Below, in pieces: positions 54,146-63,876 of a stretch of DNA of 64,000 nucleotides. Made by a program: the position numbers and the translations under genes. The notes under the pieces were generated by a model, which was given only the letters and a program-made list of their open reading frames with translations, had not been told where the DNA came from and searched no databases. This DNA comes from Dehalococcoidia bacterium (lineage in GTDB: Bacteria > Chloroflexota > Dehalococcoidia > SpSt-223). The stretch is taken from assembly GCA_026003895.1 (NCBI GenBank), contig BPIC01000003.1, positions 301,148-365,147 of the forward strand. The letters are read 5' to 3'. Every line of letters starts with the position of its first letter. Positions within the stretch are counted from its first letter, which is position 1.

Positions 54146-56680
54146 TCAGCGCACCGTCAGCGAGCCGAGCTCGATCAGCGGCTCCCCATCCAGTCCGGCG
54201 AACAACCGGTAGCGGCCAGGCAACACATCGAGCGCGAACTTATGCTGATCGCGCACGATATCGCCGAGCTGCCAACTCGGCAGCGGGGCGAGCCCATTCG
54301 TCACCGGCTGGATCACCGTTCGCACCGAGTTGCCCGCATCGTTCCGCACCTCGATGCGGACCGGCACATCACGCGTTGGCTCGCTCTCCGCCCGCCAATA
54401 GAGCGTCAGATGAGCAAGGTCGCCGCTGGCAAAGTCGGTCGCGCCGCGCTCGAAGCCAAGCTTGTGGAAGTCATAGCCAAGCAGCCGCAACGGGCCGTAG
54501 GGGATATCCCGAGGATGTTCGACAAACAGTTGCTCGACGGTCGGCTGACGCTCCGGCCGGCCAATCGTCACCGGGCCGAGCAGAACCCGATCGGCGATGA
54601 CCTGCCCATTCTCGAGGACGCCGAGCCGCTTGCCATCGCTCGCGCGGTAGAGGCCAATCTCAACATAATACCTTCCCGCGGGCGTCCCGGCGAGCACCGG
54701 CAGGCCGTAGCGGTCGGCGATCGTCTCGCCCGGCGTCCAAGAATCGGTCGGGCGGCGGCCGCTCACGGGCTCGGCATCACGCTGGCCCCAAATCAACTCG
54801 GCAGCGTCGATCAGGTGGGTGAAGACCGTGTAGCGCTCCTCGATTGGCGCACTGGCACGCCAGAAGAGGGTCAACTGGAGCGCCTCCCCGGGCCGGCTCT
54901 CGGCCTCGGCGAGCGAGTAGCCGAGCAGCTCGATGCCACGCTCGAACTGCACGTGATCCGGAAACTGGATCGTCCCCGCTTCGGACTGCACCGGAACCAC
55001 ATACTGGACAAGCCGAACACCGCCGTACCAGCGGTTGTAGGCGCGGAAGGTGTGCTCGTTCAGCCAGCCTTCGACCACGCCGTTCGGGTCGGCCTGTTCG
55101 CTCGCCCAGAGCACCAACCAGATTCGCCGCGCCGTCCCGACAAGCCGTTCGAGGTCGGCGAGTGTCCGGGAATCGTCTGGCGGACGTTGCGCCGGCAGGC
55201 CGATCACCGGCAAGCTGTCGCGATAGTAGTAGTCGAAGATCTCGCGCTGCCCCGGCGCGTTCAGCACTACCACGTCCCCCGGACGGGAGGAAAGCGTCAG
55301 ATAGCGGACGAGGCCTCGGTAGTCGTCGCGGAAGTATTTCGGGTCGTGGTAGGCCGCGAGGAGCGCCCGCCCGGCCGCATACTCCTGGGCGCCGACGAGC
55401 GCGGCCACCGTGAGGGCGCCAGCCGCTAGCGGCAGCCAGCGCCGCCGACCAGTCAACGGCGCCGCCACGCCACGCACCAGCGCCGCCGCCGCCACGACAC
55501 CTGCCCCTTGGAGCAGACAGAACGCCGGCAACGAGACGAGCAGGAACTTCGGGTTGTAGACCGGCCGATTGAGCGCCACCACAAACAAGGTGAGCGGCGC
55601 AGCGAGCGCGAGCAGCGCCACCGCCGCCAGCAGGTGGGCGCGCCGTCGCTTCTCCGGCCCGATGAATGGCCAGAGCGCCGCCAGCGCGAGCAGCGCCACC
55701 CCAAGTGCCACCGTCTTGCCGGTCACTGTCTGATCCCACGACAGGCCATAGGCGAGGTAGCGGAAGGTTCGCTCGGCGAACACGAGGGGACCGAATCGTT
55801 CGGCTCCAACTTCCCAGCTCTGAAGCTGGTTCGAGGCATAGAGGAGCCAAGGGATGACGAGAGCGATCGCGCCGAGCTGCACTGCCGCCCAGCCGAGCCA
55901 GCGCCGCCACCACCGCCAAGCGTTCGGGTAGAGCGCAACGAACGCGAGGCTCGCCCCCACCATCGCCGTCACGCCGAAGAATTGAGTCAGCACCGCCGCC
56001 GCAAAGGGAAGCGGGAGGAGGACGGGGAGCACCACACCACGCCGCCCTTCGTCGAGTCGTCGCCACCAGACGAGGCTGCCGGCAATCCCCACCATCCCAA
56101 GCAGCGCCATCTGTTCATACATCCGTGCTTCTTGGGCGTAGTAGATGAGCAGCGGTGAGACGGCCGCGAAGAACGCGCCGACGAGCGCCGTCATCCGATC
56201 GAGGAGCAGCCGCCCGGCAAGGTAGCTTAGCGCGACAACCGCGACGCCAAAGAGAACCGAGAGAAAACGCAGCGCGTACTCCGTCCGGCCGGCCACCTCC
56301 GCCCACGCCCGCAGCGCGAGGTAGTAGAGCGGCGGGTGGATATCCCCGGCCGCCGCCTGGACAATTTCAGCCGGCGAGCGAAAGGTCATCACCACGCTCG
56401 CGCCCTCGTCCGCCCAGAGGCTCTGGCCGTCCAGCCGGTAGACGCGCAGCCCAAAGGCGAGCAAGAGCAGCAGGGTGAGGACGACCAGCGTCAGGGAGCG
56501 ACGGCGGCGTTCGGCCTCGTCGGGGCGCGTGCCCGGAGCGGTGTCGCGGAGCGGCGCGACCGACGCGTCTCGGCCGGGCGGCCGGCCCGGCCGGTCTGCC
56601 GAGGGCTCCCCGTTCAGCAGCGAGGCCCCGGCCCCCGCGCGAGGGAAGGACAGCATCAGCCAAGCACCATACCACGTCAT
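54146..56680 (-). CDS. GT39/PMT-like multispanning glycosyltransferase with a C-terminal beta domain
   Basis: The 844-residue protein has a polar Arg/Pro-rich N-terminus (1-65), about 11 membrane helices (70-480) and a large C-terminal outer region. The first loop carries the Asp-Glu pair in SLWADEGASVV; AGDIHPPLYY, RFLSVLFGVAV and YYAQEARMYE are usual for the ArnT/PMT superfamily, which uses polyprenyl-phosphate sugars. The C-terminal part (from about 600) looks like two beta-sandwich modules (LTLFWRASAPI, LTLYWRAESEP). ATG 56680 overlaps the upstream stop. Confidence 0.83.
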   Translation of the reverse strand: MTWYGAWLMLSFPRAGAGASLLNGEPSADRPGRPPGRDASVAPLRDTAPGTRPDEAERRRRSLTLVVLTLLLLLAFGLRVYRLDGQSLWADEGASVVMTFRSPAEIVQAAAGDIHPPLYYLALRAWAEVAGRTEYALRFLSVLFGVAVVALSYLAGRLLLDRMTALVGAFFAAVSPLLIYYAQEARMYEQMALLGMVGIAGSLVWWRRLDEGRRGVVLPVLLPLPFAAAVLTQFFGVTAMVGASLAFVALYPNAWRWWRRWLGWAAVQLGAIALVIPWLLYASNQLQSWEVGAERFGPLVFAERTFRYLAYGLSWDQTVTGKTVALGVALLALAALWPFIGPEKRRRAHLLAAVALLALAAPLTLFVVALNRPVYNPKFLLVSLPAFCLLQGAGVVAAAALVRGVAAPLTGRRRWLPLAAGALTVAALVGAQEYAAGRALLAAYHDPKYFRDDYRGLVRYLTLSSRPGDVVVLNAPGQREIFDYYYRDSLPVIGLPAQRPPDDSRTLADLERLVGTARRIWLVLWASEQADPNGVVEGWLNEHTFRAYNRWYGGVRLVQYVVPVQSEAGTIQFPDHVQFERGIELLGYSLAEAESRPGEALQLTLFWRASAPIEERYTVFTHLIDAAELIWGQRDAEPVSGRRPTDSWTPGETIADRYGLPVLAGTPAGRYYVEIGLYRASDGKRLGVLENGQVIADRVLLGPVTIGRPERQPTVEQLFVEHPRDIPYGPLRLLGYDFHKLGFERGATDFASGDLAHLTLYWRAESEPTRDVPVRIEVRNDAGNSVRTVIQPVTNGLAPLPSWQLGDIVRDQHKFALDVLPGRYRLFAGLDGEPLIELGSLTVR

Positions 56681-58584
56681 GGTCGTGCCTCGGGGCGGTC
56701 GCCAGCGGGAATAGGCGCCTCTTGAGGTGGAGCTGGCGCCTCGTCGGCGAGCGGCTCGCGGCGGCGGCGCAGCGCCTCGGCGACCGCAGCAATGACAAAG
56801 GGATATCGCCGATCGGGCGGCAAGTCGCGAACGAGTTCGGCCCACAACTCGGCGGGCAGCGGGACCCTCACCCAGCGCCGCCGCGGACGGATCACCGGCA
56901 GACCACGCTGGGCGACCGCATTGGTCGCCACGCCACCAAGGAAGAACAGCGCACCGACCACGGTGACAGCGGCAACCCCCAGTCCAACGCCGAGCGTGCC
57001 GATCGTGGCGTCATGACGGCGGACGAGAATGCCGTCGAAGGCGAGCCGGCCCCCCTCCACCAACACATCCACGCGGTGCTCGCCATCGGGCAGACCATCA
57101 GCGATCGGAACCGTCGCCCAGCCGCTGCCATCCCTGAGATCGAGCCACCCATCGGGAAGCGCCGGCGCGGGCCGGCCGTCGACGAGAACGCGCGCCATCC
57201 CCTCGCCACGGCGGACGACAAGCGCTGCCGACGTGCCGCGGAAGCGGAAGGCGAGGGCATCGCCGGGTGCGTTCGAGCGCAAAAACCAGCCATCGGAGCC
57301 GCCATCGCGGTCGTAGCTCCAGCCACCCTCGACCGAGATCGCCGGATGACTTTCGCTCCGCCGCCCGGGATAGGCGATGGGATCGCCGGCAGCAGCCCGC
57401 TGATACGCGTAGTAGGCCGGATGGACGGCAAAATCGGCATCCAATAGGCCGAAATAGTAGAGCGGCTGGTCGCGGTTCTCGTCGTGCACCATTCGCAAGT
57501 GCCAGACGAAGACCAGCCCGACCCACGGCCATTCTTCTTGGATGCGCCGGTAGGCATCTTCGAGGTAGCGCGCTTGCATCTGGCGCGACACCTGCCCATG
57601 GGTCGCGATGATCGGGGCGTCGATCGGCAACGCGTTCCAGCCCAACTCGGCGATCCAGAGCGGCTTGCGCTCGTCGCCGTTGCGCACCATCACGTCGCGG
57701 ATCAAGCGCACCCGCGAGAGGTTGACCCGGTCGAACTCCGCCCGGCGGTCCAGCGGGCCGCTCCAGAGCGAATAGCCCATCGCGCTCATCACGTCGAAGT
57801 AGCGCCCGCCGCCGGCGTCGTACAGCTTTTGCAGATAGACCAAGTCATTCTCGTTGTAGCCATCCTCGGTGCCGAGAGTTGGGGCGAGGGCGGCGGCGAC
57901 AATGACAGCCTCCGGGTTCGCTGCCTTCGCGCGTTCCCACGCGACGCGCAGCAGGGTGGCGTAGCCGCCCGCATCGGCAGCTTGCCAGCCCCACTCGGGG
58001 AAGATGTTTGGCTCGTTCCAGATCTGGAAGTGACTGACCTTCCCTTTGTAGCGCGTCACAAAGGCTTCGACAAAGTCGCCGTAGTCCTCGAAGTTGTCCG
58101 GCGGCCGGTTGTGAACGCGGTTGTCGGTGCGCGACCAATTGGGCGGCGAATCGAGTCGAGCGAGGATCTGGATGCCGTACTCGTTCGCCAGATCGATAAA
58201 GCGGTCGTATTTGGCCCACGTCGAGCCGTACTCGGTCTCGAAATCGCCCTTCGCTTCCACCTCGATGTCGGACCACGGGATCTGCTGGCGAATCCAGCGA
58301 ACATTCGCCGCCTTGAGCAACTCGAACGTGCGGCGCAGCTTCCACTCCTCGACCTCTTGCTCGAGGAAGACGTTCATCCCAAAGGGGACCGTATCGTTCT
58401 GGACCGGGGCCTCGTCGGCGGTGTCAAGTGGCGCGTAAGCGAAGGTTGAAAGCAGGTTGACCGACTGCAACCGCAGGTCGGTCTCGCCAGTGACCTCCTC
58501 CAGCCAGCCCGCCGCCGGCGTGCGGAGAGCAAGCAACCCGATAACGAGCAGCGCTGCGCCGGCCGCGAGAAGCAACCGAGTCAC
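56677..58584 (-). CDS. Membrane-anchored clan-A glycoside hydrolase (GH39/GH5-like)
   Basis: The 635-residue protein starts at GTG 58584 with an N-terminal signal/anchor helix. The TIM-barrel has RWIRQQIPWSDIEV, then FQIWNEPNIFPEWGW (acid/base Glu after Asn) and LWIAELGWNA (nucleophile Glu), as in GH39/GH5-like hydrolases. A beta domain (about 430-530) and one more membrane helix (about 545-565) lie before a cytoplasmic Arg/Pro-rich tail. A retaining glycosidase is expected. It is coupled to glycosyltransferase genes on both sides (GTGA/ATGA), so it probably trims or regulates the glycan made. Confidence 0.82.
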   Translation of the reverse strand: MTRLLLAAGAALLVIGLLALRTPAAGWLEEVTGETDLRLQSVNLLSTFAYAPLDTADEAPVQNDTVPFGMNVFLEQEVEEWKLRRTFELLKAANVRWIRQQIPWSDIEVEAKGDFETEYGSTWAKYDRFIDLANEYGIQILARLDSPPNWSRTDNRVHNRPPDNFEDYGDFVEAFVTRYKGKVSHFQIWNEPNIFPEWGWQAADAGGYATLLRVAWERAKAANPEAVIVAAALAPTLGTEDGYNENDLVYLQKLYDAGGGRYFDVMSAMGYSLWSGPLDRRAEFDRVNLSRVRLIRDVMVRNGDERKPLWIAELGWNALPIDAPIIATHGQVSRQMQARYLEDAYRRIQEEWPWVGLVFVWHLRMVHDENRDQPLYYFGLLDADFAVHPAYYAYQRAAAGDPIAYPGRRSESHPAISVEGGWSYDRDGGSDGWFLRSNAPGDALAFRFRGTSAALVVRRGEGMARVLVDGRPAPALPDGWLDLRDGSGWATVPIADGLPDGEHRVDVLVEGGRLAFDGILVRRHDATIGTLGVGLGVAAVTVVGALFFLGGVATNAVAQRGLPVIRPRRRWVRVPLPAELWAELVRDLPPDRRYPFVIAAVAEALRRRREPLADEAPAPPQEAPIPAGDRPEARP

Positions 58585-60137
58585 GGCAGCACCTCGCGAA
58601 CGACCTCCCGCCCGCAGGTAAAGGCGTCCACCCGCCGCCACGGAAAGTCACTCGGGCCGAGGCCTGTCACCCGGCGGAAGAAGGCGGCTTCGTCCTCGGT
58701 CAACGTATCGAGGCGGACGAGGTACACCCGGCCGCCCGCGGCGCGGGTAGCGGCCAGACGGCGCTCGATGCCGTCGAAGAACATGGCGCGGTCGCCTCGT
58801 GCGGCGAGCACGTAGGCGTCATTCAGACTGAGGACGGTCACCCCAGTAAAGTATGGCAGGTAGTCGCCGGCCCAGTCCCAGCCTGGCGTGATGACGAGGT
58901 CGTTCGGTCCCAGCCGCTCGGCGAGGCAGCGGGTCGCCAGCAGGCCAGCGTTTGCTGCCGGGTCGTGCCGGGGCAGGATGCCCGCCCCGAGATTCCAAAA
59001 CGCGAGCGGCAGCACCAGCGCCCAAAGGGCCCACGCCGGCAGGGCGCGTGCCGCCAGCAGGTACAGCGGCGGCAGCACCAACAGCCAAAACTGCGGGTCA
59101 TCGGGCGCCCAATAGGCGCCAAAGCCGGCGATCGTGAGCGCCCAGACCAGCAGGGCGATTCCCAGCCGATCGCGCGATCGCGCGACTGCGACCACCGCTG
59201 CCAGCAGCCCCGCCGCCACCGCGCCAGTCGCCGCGAAGCCAAAGAGCGCCGCCGGCTGGAGCGCCCGCAGCCCCGCCACTGTTGGCGCGGCCGGCAGCCA
59301 AATCGCCGCCGCCGCGAGGCTCTGGAGGCCAGCCCAGAGGTTGCGCGAGGAAACGCGCCCCCACACGCCTTGGCCCGGCGCAGCCAGCAGCCAGCTTCGC
59401 CACGCCGCCACATCCCGGTAGCCATGCACCCCAACGCCAATGATCAGGTAGGGCACGCCCACGAGCGCTGCCCCCAGCACCGCCAGCACGACCGCCTCGC
59501 GGCGGGTAGCATCACGAAAGAAAAGGATGAGCGCCGCCGGCACGACGAGGATGCTGGTCGCGTGGATGAGCATCGCGACGGCAAGGCCGAGGACGACGGC
59601 CCAGCCGCGCCCAGTCGGCAGCAGGCCGCGCAGATACGGCCCGCGCCCTGCGGCGAGCGCCGCGAGAGCTAGAAGCAGCCCAGCGTTCGCCAAAATCTGA
59701 TCTTCGGCATCCGAGCTGTGATACCACCACCCATAGCTCGCCGCGAGCGCGACAGTCGCCGCGCCGGCTGCCGTCGCCGACGGAACCAGCCGCAGCGCCA
59801 TCCAGCAAAACGCCCCGACGGCAACCGCGCCGCCGAGCGCATTCAACACCTGAAGGGCAACGAGCGGGTCGTTCAGGCCGAACGGCGCAAGCAGCCGGAC
59901 AACAAGCCATCCGACGAAGGGATAGAGCAGGTGCTCCGCCTGGAAAAAGAGGGGGGCTGTGAGATCGCCATCGCGCGTGAGGCGGGCGAAGGCCATCCCG
60001 TCGGAACTGTAGTGCGCCGAGAGGGTAAGAAGATACGCTGCGCCAGCAAGCACCCCGGCGGCGGCGGCGGTCCAGCCGCGATCGCCCATCGGCGCGGCGA
60101 CCGACTCGGCGCCCACTGCTGGCGCCGCGGTCGTCAC
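58581..60137 (-). CDS. Multispanning membrane protein, GT39-like glycosyltransferase
   Basis: The 518-residue protein has about 12 membrane helices. The first loop has SAHYSSDGMAFARLTRDGD, where Asp replaces the usual DE pair, and HLLYPFVGW. The later WYHSSDAEDQILANAG stretch is usual for a GT39-like/DUF2723-type group. A C-terminal soluble part (about 385-518: DLVITPGWDWAGDYLPYF) may face outside. Substrate unknown. It begins with GTG at 60137, overlapping the stop of the GT4 gene by 4 bp. Confidence 0.75.
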   Translation of the reverse strand: MTTAAPAVGAESVAAPMGDRGWTAAAAGVLAGAAYLLTLSAHYSSDGMAFARLTRDGDLTAPLFFQAEHLLYPFVGWLVVRLLAPFGLNDPLVALQVLNALGGAVAVGAFCWMALRLVPSATAAGAATVALAASYGWWYHSSDAEDQILANAGLLLALAALAAGRGPYLRGLLPTGRGWAVVLGLAVAMLIHATSILVVPAALILFFRDATRREAVVLAVLGAALVGVPYLIIGVGVHGYRDVAAWRSWLLAAPGQGVWGRVSSRNLWAGLQSLAAAAIWLPAAPTVAGLRALQPAALFGFAATGAVAAGLLAAVVAVARSRDRLGIALLVWALTIAGFGAYWAPDDPQFWLLVLPPLYLLAARALPAWALWALVLPLAFWNLGAGILPRHDPAANAGLLATRCLAERLGPNDLVITPGWDWAGDYLPYFTGVTVLSLNDAYVLAARGDRAMFFDGIERRLAATRAAGGRVYLVRLDTLTEDEAAFFRRVTGLGPSDFPWRRVDAFTCGREVVREVLP

Positions 60138-61408
60138 CGGCGCGCTCCGGCGGCAGCGGCGAGCCGGTCGTAGAGGGTGTGAATCGCCGGCAAGATCGCC
60201 CGCCAATCGTAGCGCTCGACGACGAGCGCCCGCGCCCGTTCGACGCGCTTGCGGGACGCTTCGGGATCGCTCAGCGTGCGCCGGATCGCCTCCAGAAACG
60301 CGGCCGGCGTGTCGGCGGTCAGCACGTGCTCGCCGTGCCGCGCGGAGACGCCCTCCATGCCGAAGGTGGTGCTGACGACGGGAACGCCCGCCGCCATCGC
60401 CTGAACGACCTTGAAGCGCATACCACCGCCGCTGCGAAGAGGCACGACGTAGATACTCGCCGCCTGCATGAGGGGCCGCTCGTCCTCCACCGGCCCGACA
60501 ACCTCGATGTGCGGTCCGGCAAGCGCTCGCACGGATGGCACAGGATCGCGCCCAGCGACAACGAACCGCGCGCCCGGATACTCCTCGACGATAAGCGGGA
60601 GCGCCTCACGGGCAAACCAGCGGACCGCATCGACGTTCGGCCGGAAGTCGAGCGTGCCGACGAACAGCAGGCGAGGCGCGGCAGAATCGAGCACTGGCCC
60701 GCTTGGCGCCGGGGTATACACATCGGTGTCGACGCCGTTGGGAATAACGACCGGGCAGACGCCAGCCAGCCCCGCGAGGCGTGCCGCATCTCCCTCCGAA
60801 ACGGCAATCACTTCCGAGACTCGGCACAGCCCGGCTTCCCAGCGCCGCAACCGGCGCCACTGCACAATGCTATAGGCGGCAAGCGGCCAACGACGGAGAT
60901 CCCCGATCTCGGTGCGCCAGATGCGCTCCTGGAGCGCAAACTCGGCATTGTGCGCGTCGTAGACAAAGCGCGGCCGAACACCCGCGGCGCGAACCGCCTC
61001 CCCGAGCGGCCCGACGGCGCCTGCCGCCTCGACCGCCTCGAACTGGACGATGTCCGGCCGCAGCTCGCGCAGCAGCGCAATGAACCGCGCGTGCGCAGCC
61101 GGTGAGCGCAGCCGTAGCGCCAAGTCCGGCAACGAGCCGCCAACGAGGTCGCCTAGCCGGCGCACCAAAGTTCGCTGGGGAGGTGGCACGACATCGGTGG
61201 GGATGCGGGGGAAACGCTCGTTCCCTGCTCCCCGCTCCTCCGGCAGCGAGGAATCGAGGCCGAGAGGTGCTGACCGCGCGTCGTCTCCCACCGTCAGCAG
61301 ATGGACATCGTGGCGACGCGCCGCTTCGGCGATGAGCGCAGCATTGCGCAGAGTCGTCCCCTTCTTCGGCGGAAAGGGCGGCTGGGGCGTGACAAAAAGG
61401 ATCTTCAC
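60134..61408 (-). CDS. Glycosyltransferase family 4 (GT-B)
   Basis: The 424-residue protein starts MKILFVTPQPPFPPKKGTTL and has FVYDAHNAEF, VIAVSEGDAARL and the C-terminal donor site RLLFVGTLDFRPNVDAVRWF and PLRSGGGMRFKVVQAMAAGV, which replaces the usual E-x7-E with G...K...A. It is a retaining, nucleotide-sugar-dependent enzyme of the inner face of the membrane. GTG start overlaps the upstream stop (GTGA). Confidence 0.87.
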   Translation of the reverse strand: MKILFVTPQPPFPPKKGTTLRNAALIAEAARRHDVHLLTVGDDARSAPLGLDSSLPEERGAGNERFPRIPTDVVPPPQRTLVRRLGDLVGGSLPDLALRLRSPAAHARFIALLRELRPDIVQFEAVEAAGAVGPLGEAVRAAGVRPRFVYDAHNAEFALQERIWRTEIGDLRRWPLAAYSIVQWRRLRRWEAGLCRVSEVIAVSEGDAARLAGLAGVCPVVIPNGVDTDVYTPAPSGPVLDSAAPRLLFVGTLDFRPNVDAVRWFAREALPLIVEEYPGARFVVAGRDPVPSVRALAGPHIEVVGPVEDERPLMQAASIYVVPLRSGGGMRFKVVQAMAAGVPVVSTTFGMEGVSARHGEHVLTADTPAAFLEAIRRTLSDPEASRKRVERARALVVERYDWRAILPAIHTLYDRLAAAAGARR

Positions 61409-62487
61409 CCCAGCACCCGGCGATAGACGGCGAGTGTCTCCTCAGCGCAGCGTTCCCACGAGAAGCGGGCGACGTGAGCGAAACCGCGGCGGCGCAGCTC
61501 ACTGGCAAGCGTCGGGCTGCTGAGGACGGCGTCGATGGCGCAGGCGAGCGCCGCCTCGTCGCGCGGGTCGACTTGGAGGCCGCCCTCGCCGGTGACCTCG
61601 GCGAGCGAGCCGGCGTTGGAGGAGACGACTGGGACACCGCAGGCCATCGCTTCGAGCACGGGGAAGCCGAAGCCCTCGTAGAAGGAAGGGAAGACGAGCA
61701 GGGATGCCCCATTGTAGAGGTGGACGAGTTCCTCTTGGCTCGGTCCCCAGAAGAAGAAGACTCGCCCGGCGAGGCCGAGCGAGTCGATCAGACCGTCGAC
61801 CTGATTCGCCTGCCAGCCGGGGCGACCGGCGAGGAGCAGCGGCGGCGCATCGCGCAGCCGGGCATACGCGCGGAGCAGTCCCGGCAGGTTCTTCCGGCCC
61901 TCGAACGTGCCAACCCAGAAGATGGCGCCGAGCGGCAGGCCGCGCGCCGCGTGGAACGCTTCCACCTCGTCGCGCGGGAGTGGCCGAAACGCCTCATCGG
62001 GCGCGAGATAGACCACGTCTACCCGCTCCGGGGGGACTCCAAGCTCGCGCTCGAGGTCTGCCCGCGTCGATTCGGCGTCGACAAGAATGGCATCGGCGCT
62101 GGCGATCGCTCGGCGAAGCTGGCCGTAATAACGGCGGCTCTCCGCAGTGGTGTACTCGGGAAAGAAGTGAAACGCGAGGTCGTGGACCGAGATCACCGAG
62201 CGAAACGAGCGGATGAAGGGCGGAATGAAGTCTGGCGAGTGGAGCAGGTCGATCGGGGCACGAAAGAGTTCGATAGCCAGCGCCAGTTGCTCAAATCGAT
62301 GGTGGCAGGGAGTGTACAGAATGCGGGTCTCCGCGTTCACCAATGGCTGGCGAGTCTTCCGGCTCTGATAGACGACGAGTTCGAGATCGCCCGGTCGGCG
62401 CGCGAGGGCACGAGCGAGGTGGAGCGCGTAGTTGGCGATCCCAGCGGGCCGATAGCTATACAGTCGAAGATCGATCCCCACGCGCAC
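61405..62487 (-). CDS. Glycosyltransferase family 4 (GT-B), operon head
   Basis: The 360-residue protein has RVGIDLRLYSYRPAGIANYA (Gly-rich acceptor loop), SVHDLAFHFFPEYT, VGTFEGRKNLPGLLRAY and the E-x7-E motif in PSFYEGFGFPVLEAMACGVP. This is a retaining GT4 enzyme of the mannosyl/glucosyltransferase kind. It starts with GTG 62487, 61 bp after msrA on the same strand, and is the first of six coupled genes. Confidence 0.88.
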   Translation of the reverse strand: MRVGIDLRLYSYRPAGIANYALHLARALARRPGDLELVVYQSRKTRQPLVNAETRILYTPCHHRFEQLALAIELFRAPIDLLHSPDFIPPFIRSFRSVISVHDLAFHFFPEYTTAESRRYYGQLRRAIASADAILVDAESTRADLERELGVPPERVDVVYLAPDEAFRPLPRDEVEAFHAARGLPLGAIFWVGTFEGRKNLPGLLRAYARLRDAPPLLLAGRPGWQANQVDGLIDSLGLAGRVFFFWGPSQEELVHLYNGASLLVFPSFYEGFGFPVLEAMACGVPVVSSNAGSLAEVTGEGGLQVDPRDEAALACAIDAVLSSPTLASELRRRGFAHVARFSWERCAEETLAVYRRVLG

Positions 62488-62548
62488 CGAGCACTCCGGC
62501 GAGCGGCGCTCGCGCGGGGAGTCTAGCCGATGGGGCGTGACCGCCGGC

Positions 62549-63079
62549 TTACTTCTTCAGTCGGTCGGCGAATGCCTTGCGTGCCTTGGCCACCTTCGGC
62601 GCGACGACGAACTGGCAATAGGGCTGGAACGGATTGTTCTCGAAATACTGCTGGTGATAGGCCTCAGCAGGGTAGAACGCCGTGAGCGGCACGACCTCCG
62701 TGACGATCGGGTTTGGCCAGCGCTTTTCGGCCTCCAATTGGGCGATCGTCTCCTCAGCGATCCGCTTTTGCTCGTCGTCGTGATAGAGGATGATCGACCG
62801 GTATTGCGGGCCAATGTCGTTGCCTTGGCGGTTCGGCGTCGTCGGGTCGTGGATCGTGAAGAACACATCGAGCAGGTCGCGGAACGAGATGACAGCGGGA
62901 TCGTAGGTAATCTGCGTCACTTCGGCGTGCCCGGTGCGCCCCGTGCAAACCTGTTCGTAAGTCGGGTTGGGGACTGACCCGCCAGCGTAGCCAGAGACCA
63001 CCTGCTCCACCCCGCGAAGCTGGGTGTAGACCGCCTCCAAACACCAAAAACAGCCACCGCCGAGCGTCGCCTGTGCCAT
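62549..63079 (-). CDS. msrA: Peptide-methionine (S)-S-oxide reductase
   Basis: The 176-residue protein has [12 protein letters not shown], with the catalytic Cys in GCFWC. It also shows [32 protein letters not shown] and [19 protein letters not shown], all typical of MsrA (the middle parts given separately). The resolving Cys is in PYCQFVV near the end. It reduces methionine-S-sulfoxide with thioredoxin. GAGGAGCGAGG precedes ATG 63079; the frame is open to 63139 but the TATACT promoter lies between. Confidence 0.95.
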   Translation of the reverse strand: MAQATLGGGCFWCLEAVYTQLRGVEQVVSGYAGGSVPNPTYEQVCTGRTGHAEVTQITYDPAVISFRDLLDVFFTIHDPTTPNRQGNDIGPQYRSIILYHDDEQKRIAEETIAQLEAEKRWPNPIVTEVVPLTAFYPAEAYHQQYFENNPFQPYCQFVVAPKVAKARKAFADRLKK

Positions 63080-63118
63080 CCTCGCTCCTCGCCCGGGGCG
63101 CCCGGCCCCGTCACGAGG

Positions 63119-63127
63119 AGTATAGCG
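63119..63127 (-). promoter_or_regulatory. -10 box (CGCTATACT) of msrA
   Basis: TATACT (63124-63119), 39 nt before ATG 63079. The hexamer is followed by a leader with a strong ribosome site. Confidence 0.5.
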
Positions 63128-63187
63128 AGGGCGCGCCAAACGCTAACGGCGCGTTTACCTGCCGCACATTTTCGGCGCCGCGCCGAG

Positions 63188-63196
63188 TGCTACGAT
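63188..63196 (+). promoter_or_regulatory. Extended -10 box (TGCTACGAT) of the acetyltransferase gene
   Basis: TACGAT (63191-63196) ends 7 nt before ATG 63204 and overlaps the alternative ATG 63195. A leaderless message is likely. The same nine bases occur at 25293-25301. Confidence 0.5.
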
Positions 63197-63203
63197 GGGA
63201 ATC

Positions 63204-63857
63204 ATGGACATTCCCAGCCCGAACGGGCCGTCGCAGGCAGTCGATCGCCCAACGCCCGGCCCGTCTCCCCGCATCCACCCGACTGCGGTGATCCGCGACA
63301 GCACCCTCGGCGAATGGACGGCCATCGGCGCAGGCACCTCGATCATCGAGTCGACGATTGGCGACTACACCTATCTCGTCGACCAATGCCAGGTGATTTA
63401 TGCCGAGATCGGCCGGTATTGCTCGATTGCCTCGCACGTTCGGATCAACCCGGGGAATCATCCTCTCTGGCGGGTGACCAGCCATCACCTAACGTACCGG
63501 CGGGCTGCCTATGGGCTCGGCGAGGACGACGCTGATTTCTTCGCATGGCGGCGGGCGCATCCCGTGCGGATCGGCCACGACGTCTGGATTGGCCATGGCG
63601 CCATCGTGCTTCCCGGCGTCACCATCGGCAATGGCGCTGCCATCGGCGCCGGGGCGGTGGTGACGAAAGATGTGCCGCCCTACCTGATCGTCGCCGGCGT
63701 GCCGGCTCGGCCAATCCGAGAACGTTTCCCCGCCGACATCGCCGAAAAGATCGAACGGTCGGCGTGGTGGAATTGGACCCGCGAAGAGCTTGAAGCCCGG
63801 GTCGACGACCTCTGCGATCTCGACCGATTCCTCGAGCGCTTCGGCAGCCCCTCCTAA
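63204..63857 (+). CDS. Hexapeptide-repeat (LbH) acetyltransferase, CatB/VatD-like
   Basis: The 217-residue protein has hexapeptide turns forming a left-handed beta helix: [20 protein letters not shown], then [20 protein letters not shown] and [20 protein letters not shown] with the terminal [20 protein letters not shown]. The catalytic His is in [10 protein letters not shown]. These are features of xenobiotic/antibiotic and NodL/phosphonate-linked acetyltransferases; the acceptor is unknown. The first ATG (63195) lies in the promoter hexamer, so 63204 is used. It is divergent from msrA. Confidence 0.87.
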   Translation: MDIPSPNGPSQAVDRPTPGPSPRIHPTAVIRDSTLGEWTAIGAGTSIIESTIGDYTYLVDQCQVIYAEIGRYCSIASHVRINPGNHPLWRVTSHHLTYRRAAYGLGEDDADFFAWRRAHPVRIGHDVWIGHGAIVLPGVTIGNGAAIGAGAVVTKDVPPYLIVAGVPARPIRERFPADIAEKIERSAWWNWTREELEARVDDLCDLDRFLERFGSPS

Positions 63858-63876
63858 TCGCGTCCGACGCCGCCGG

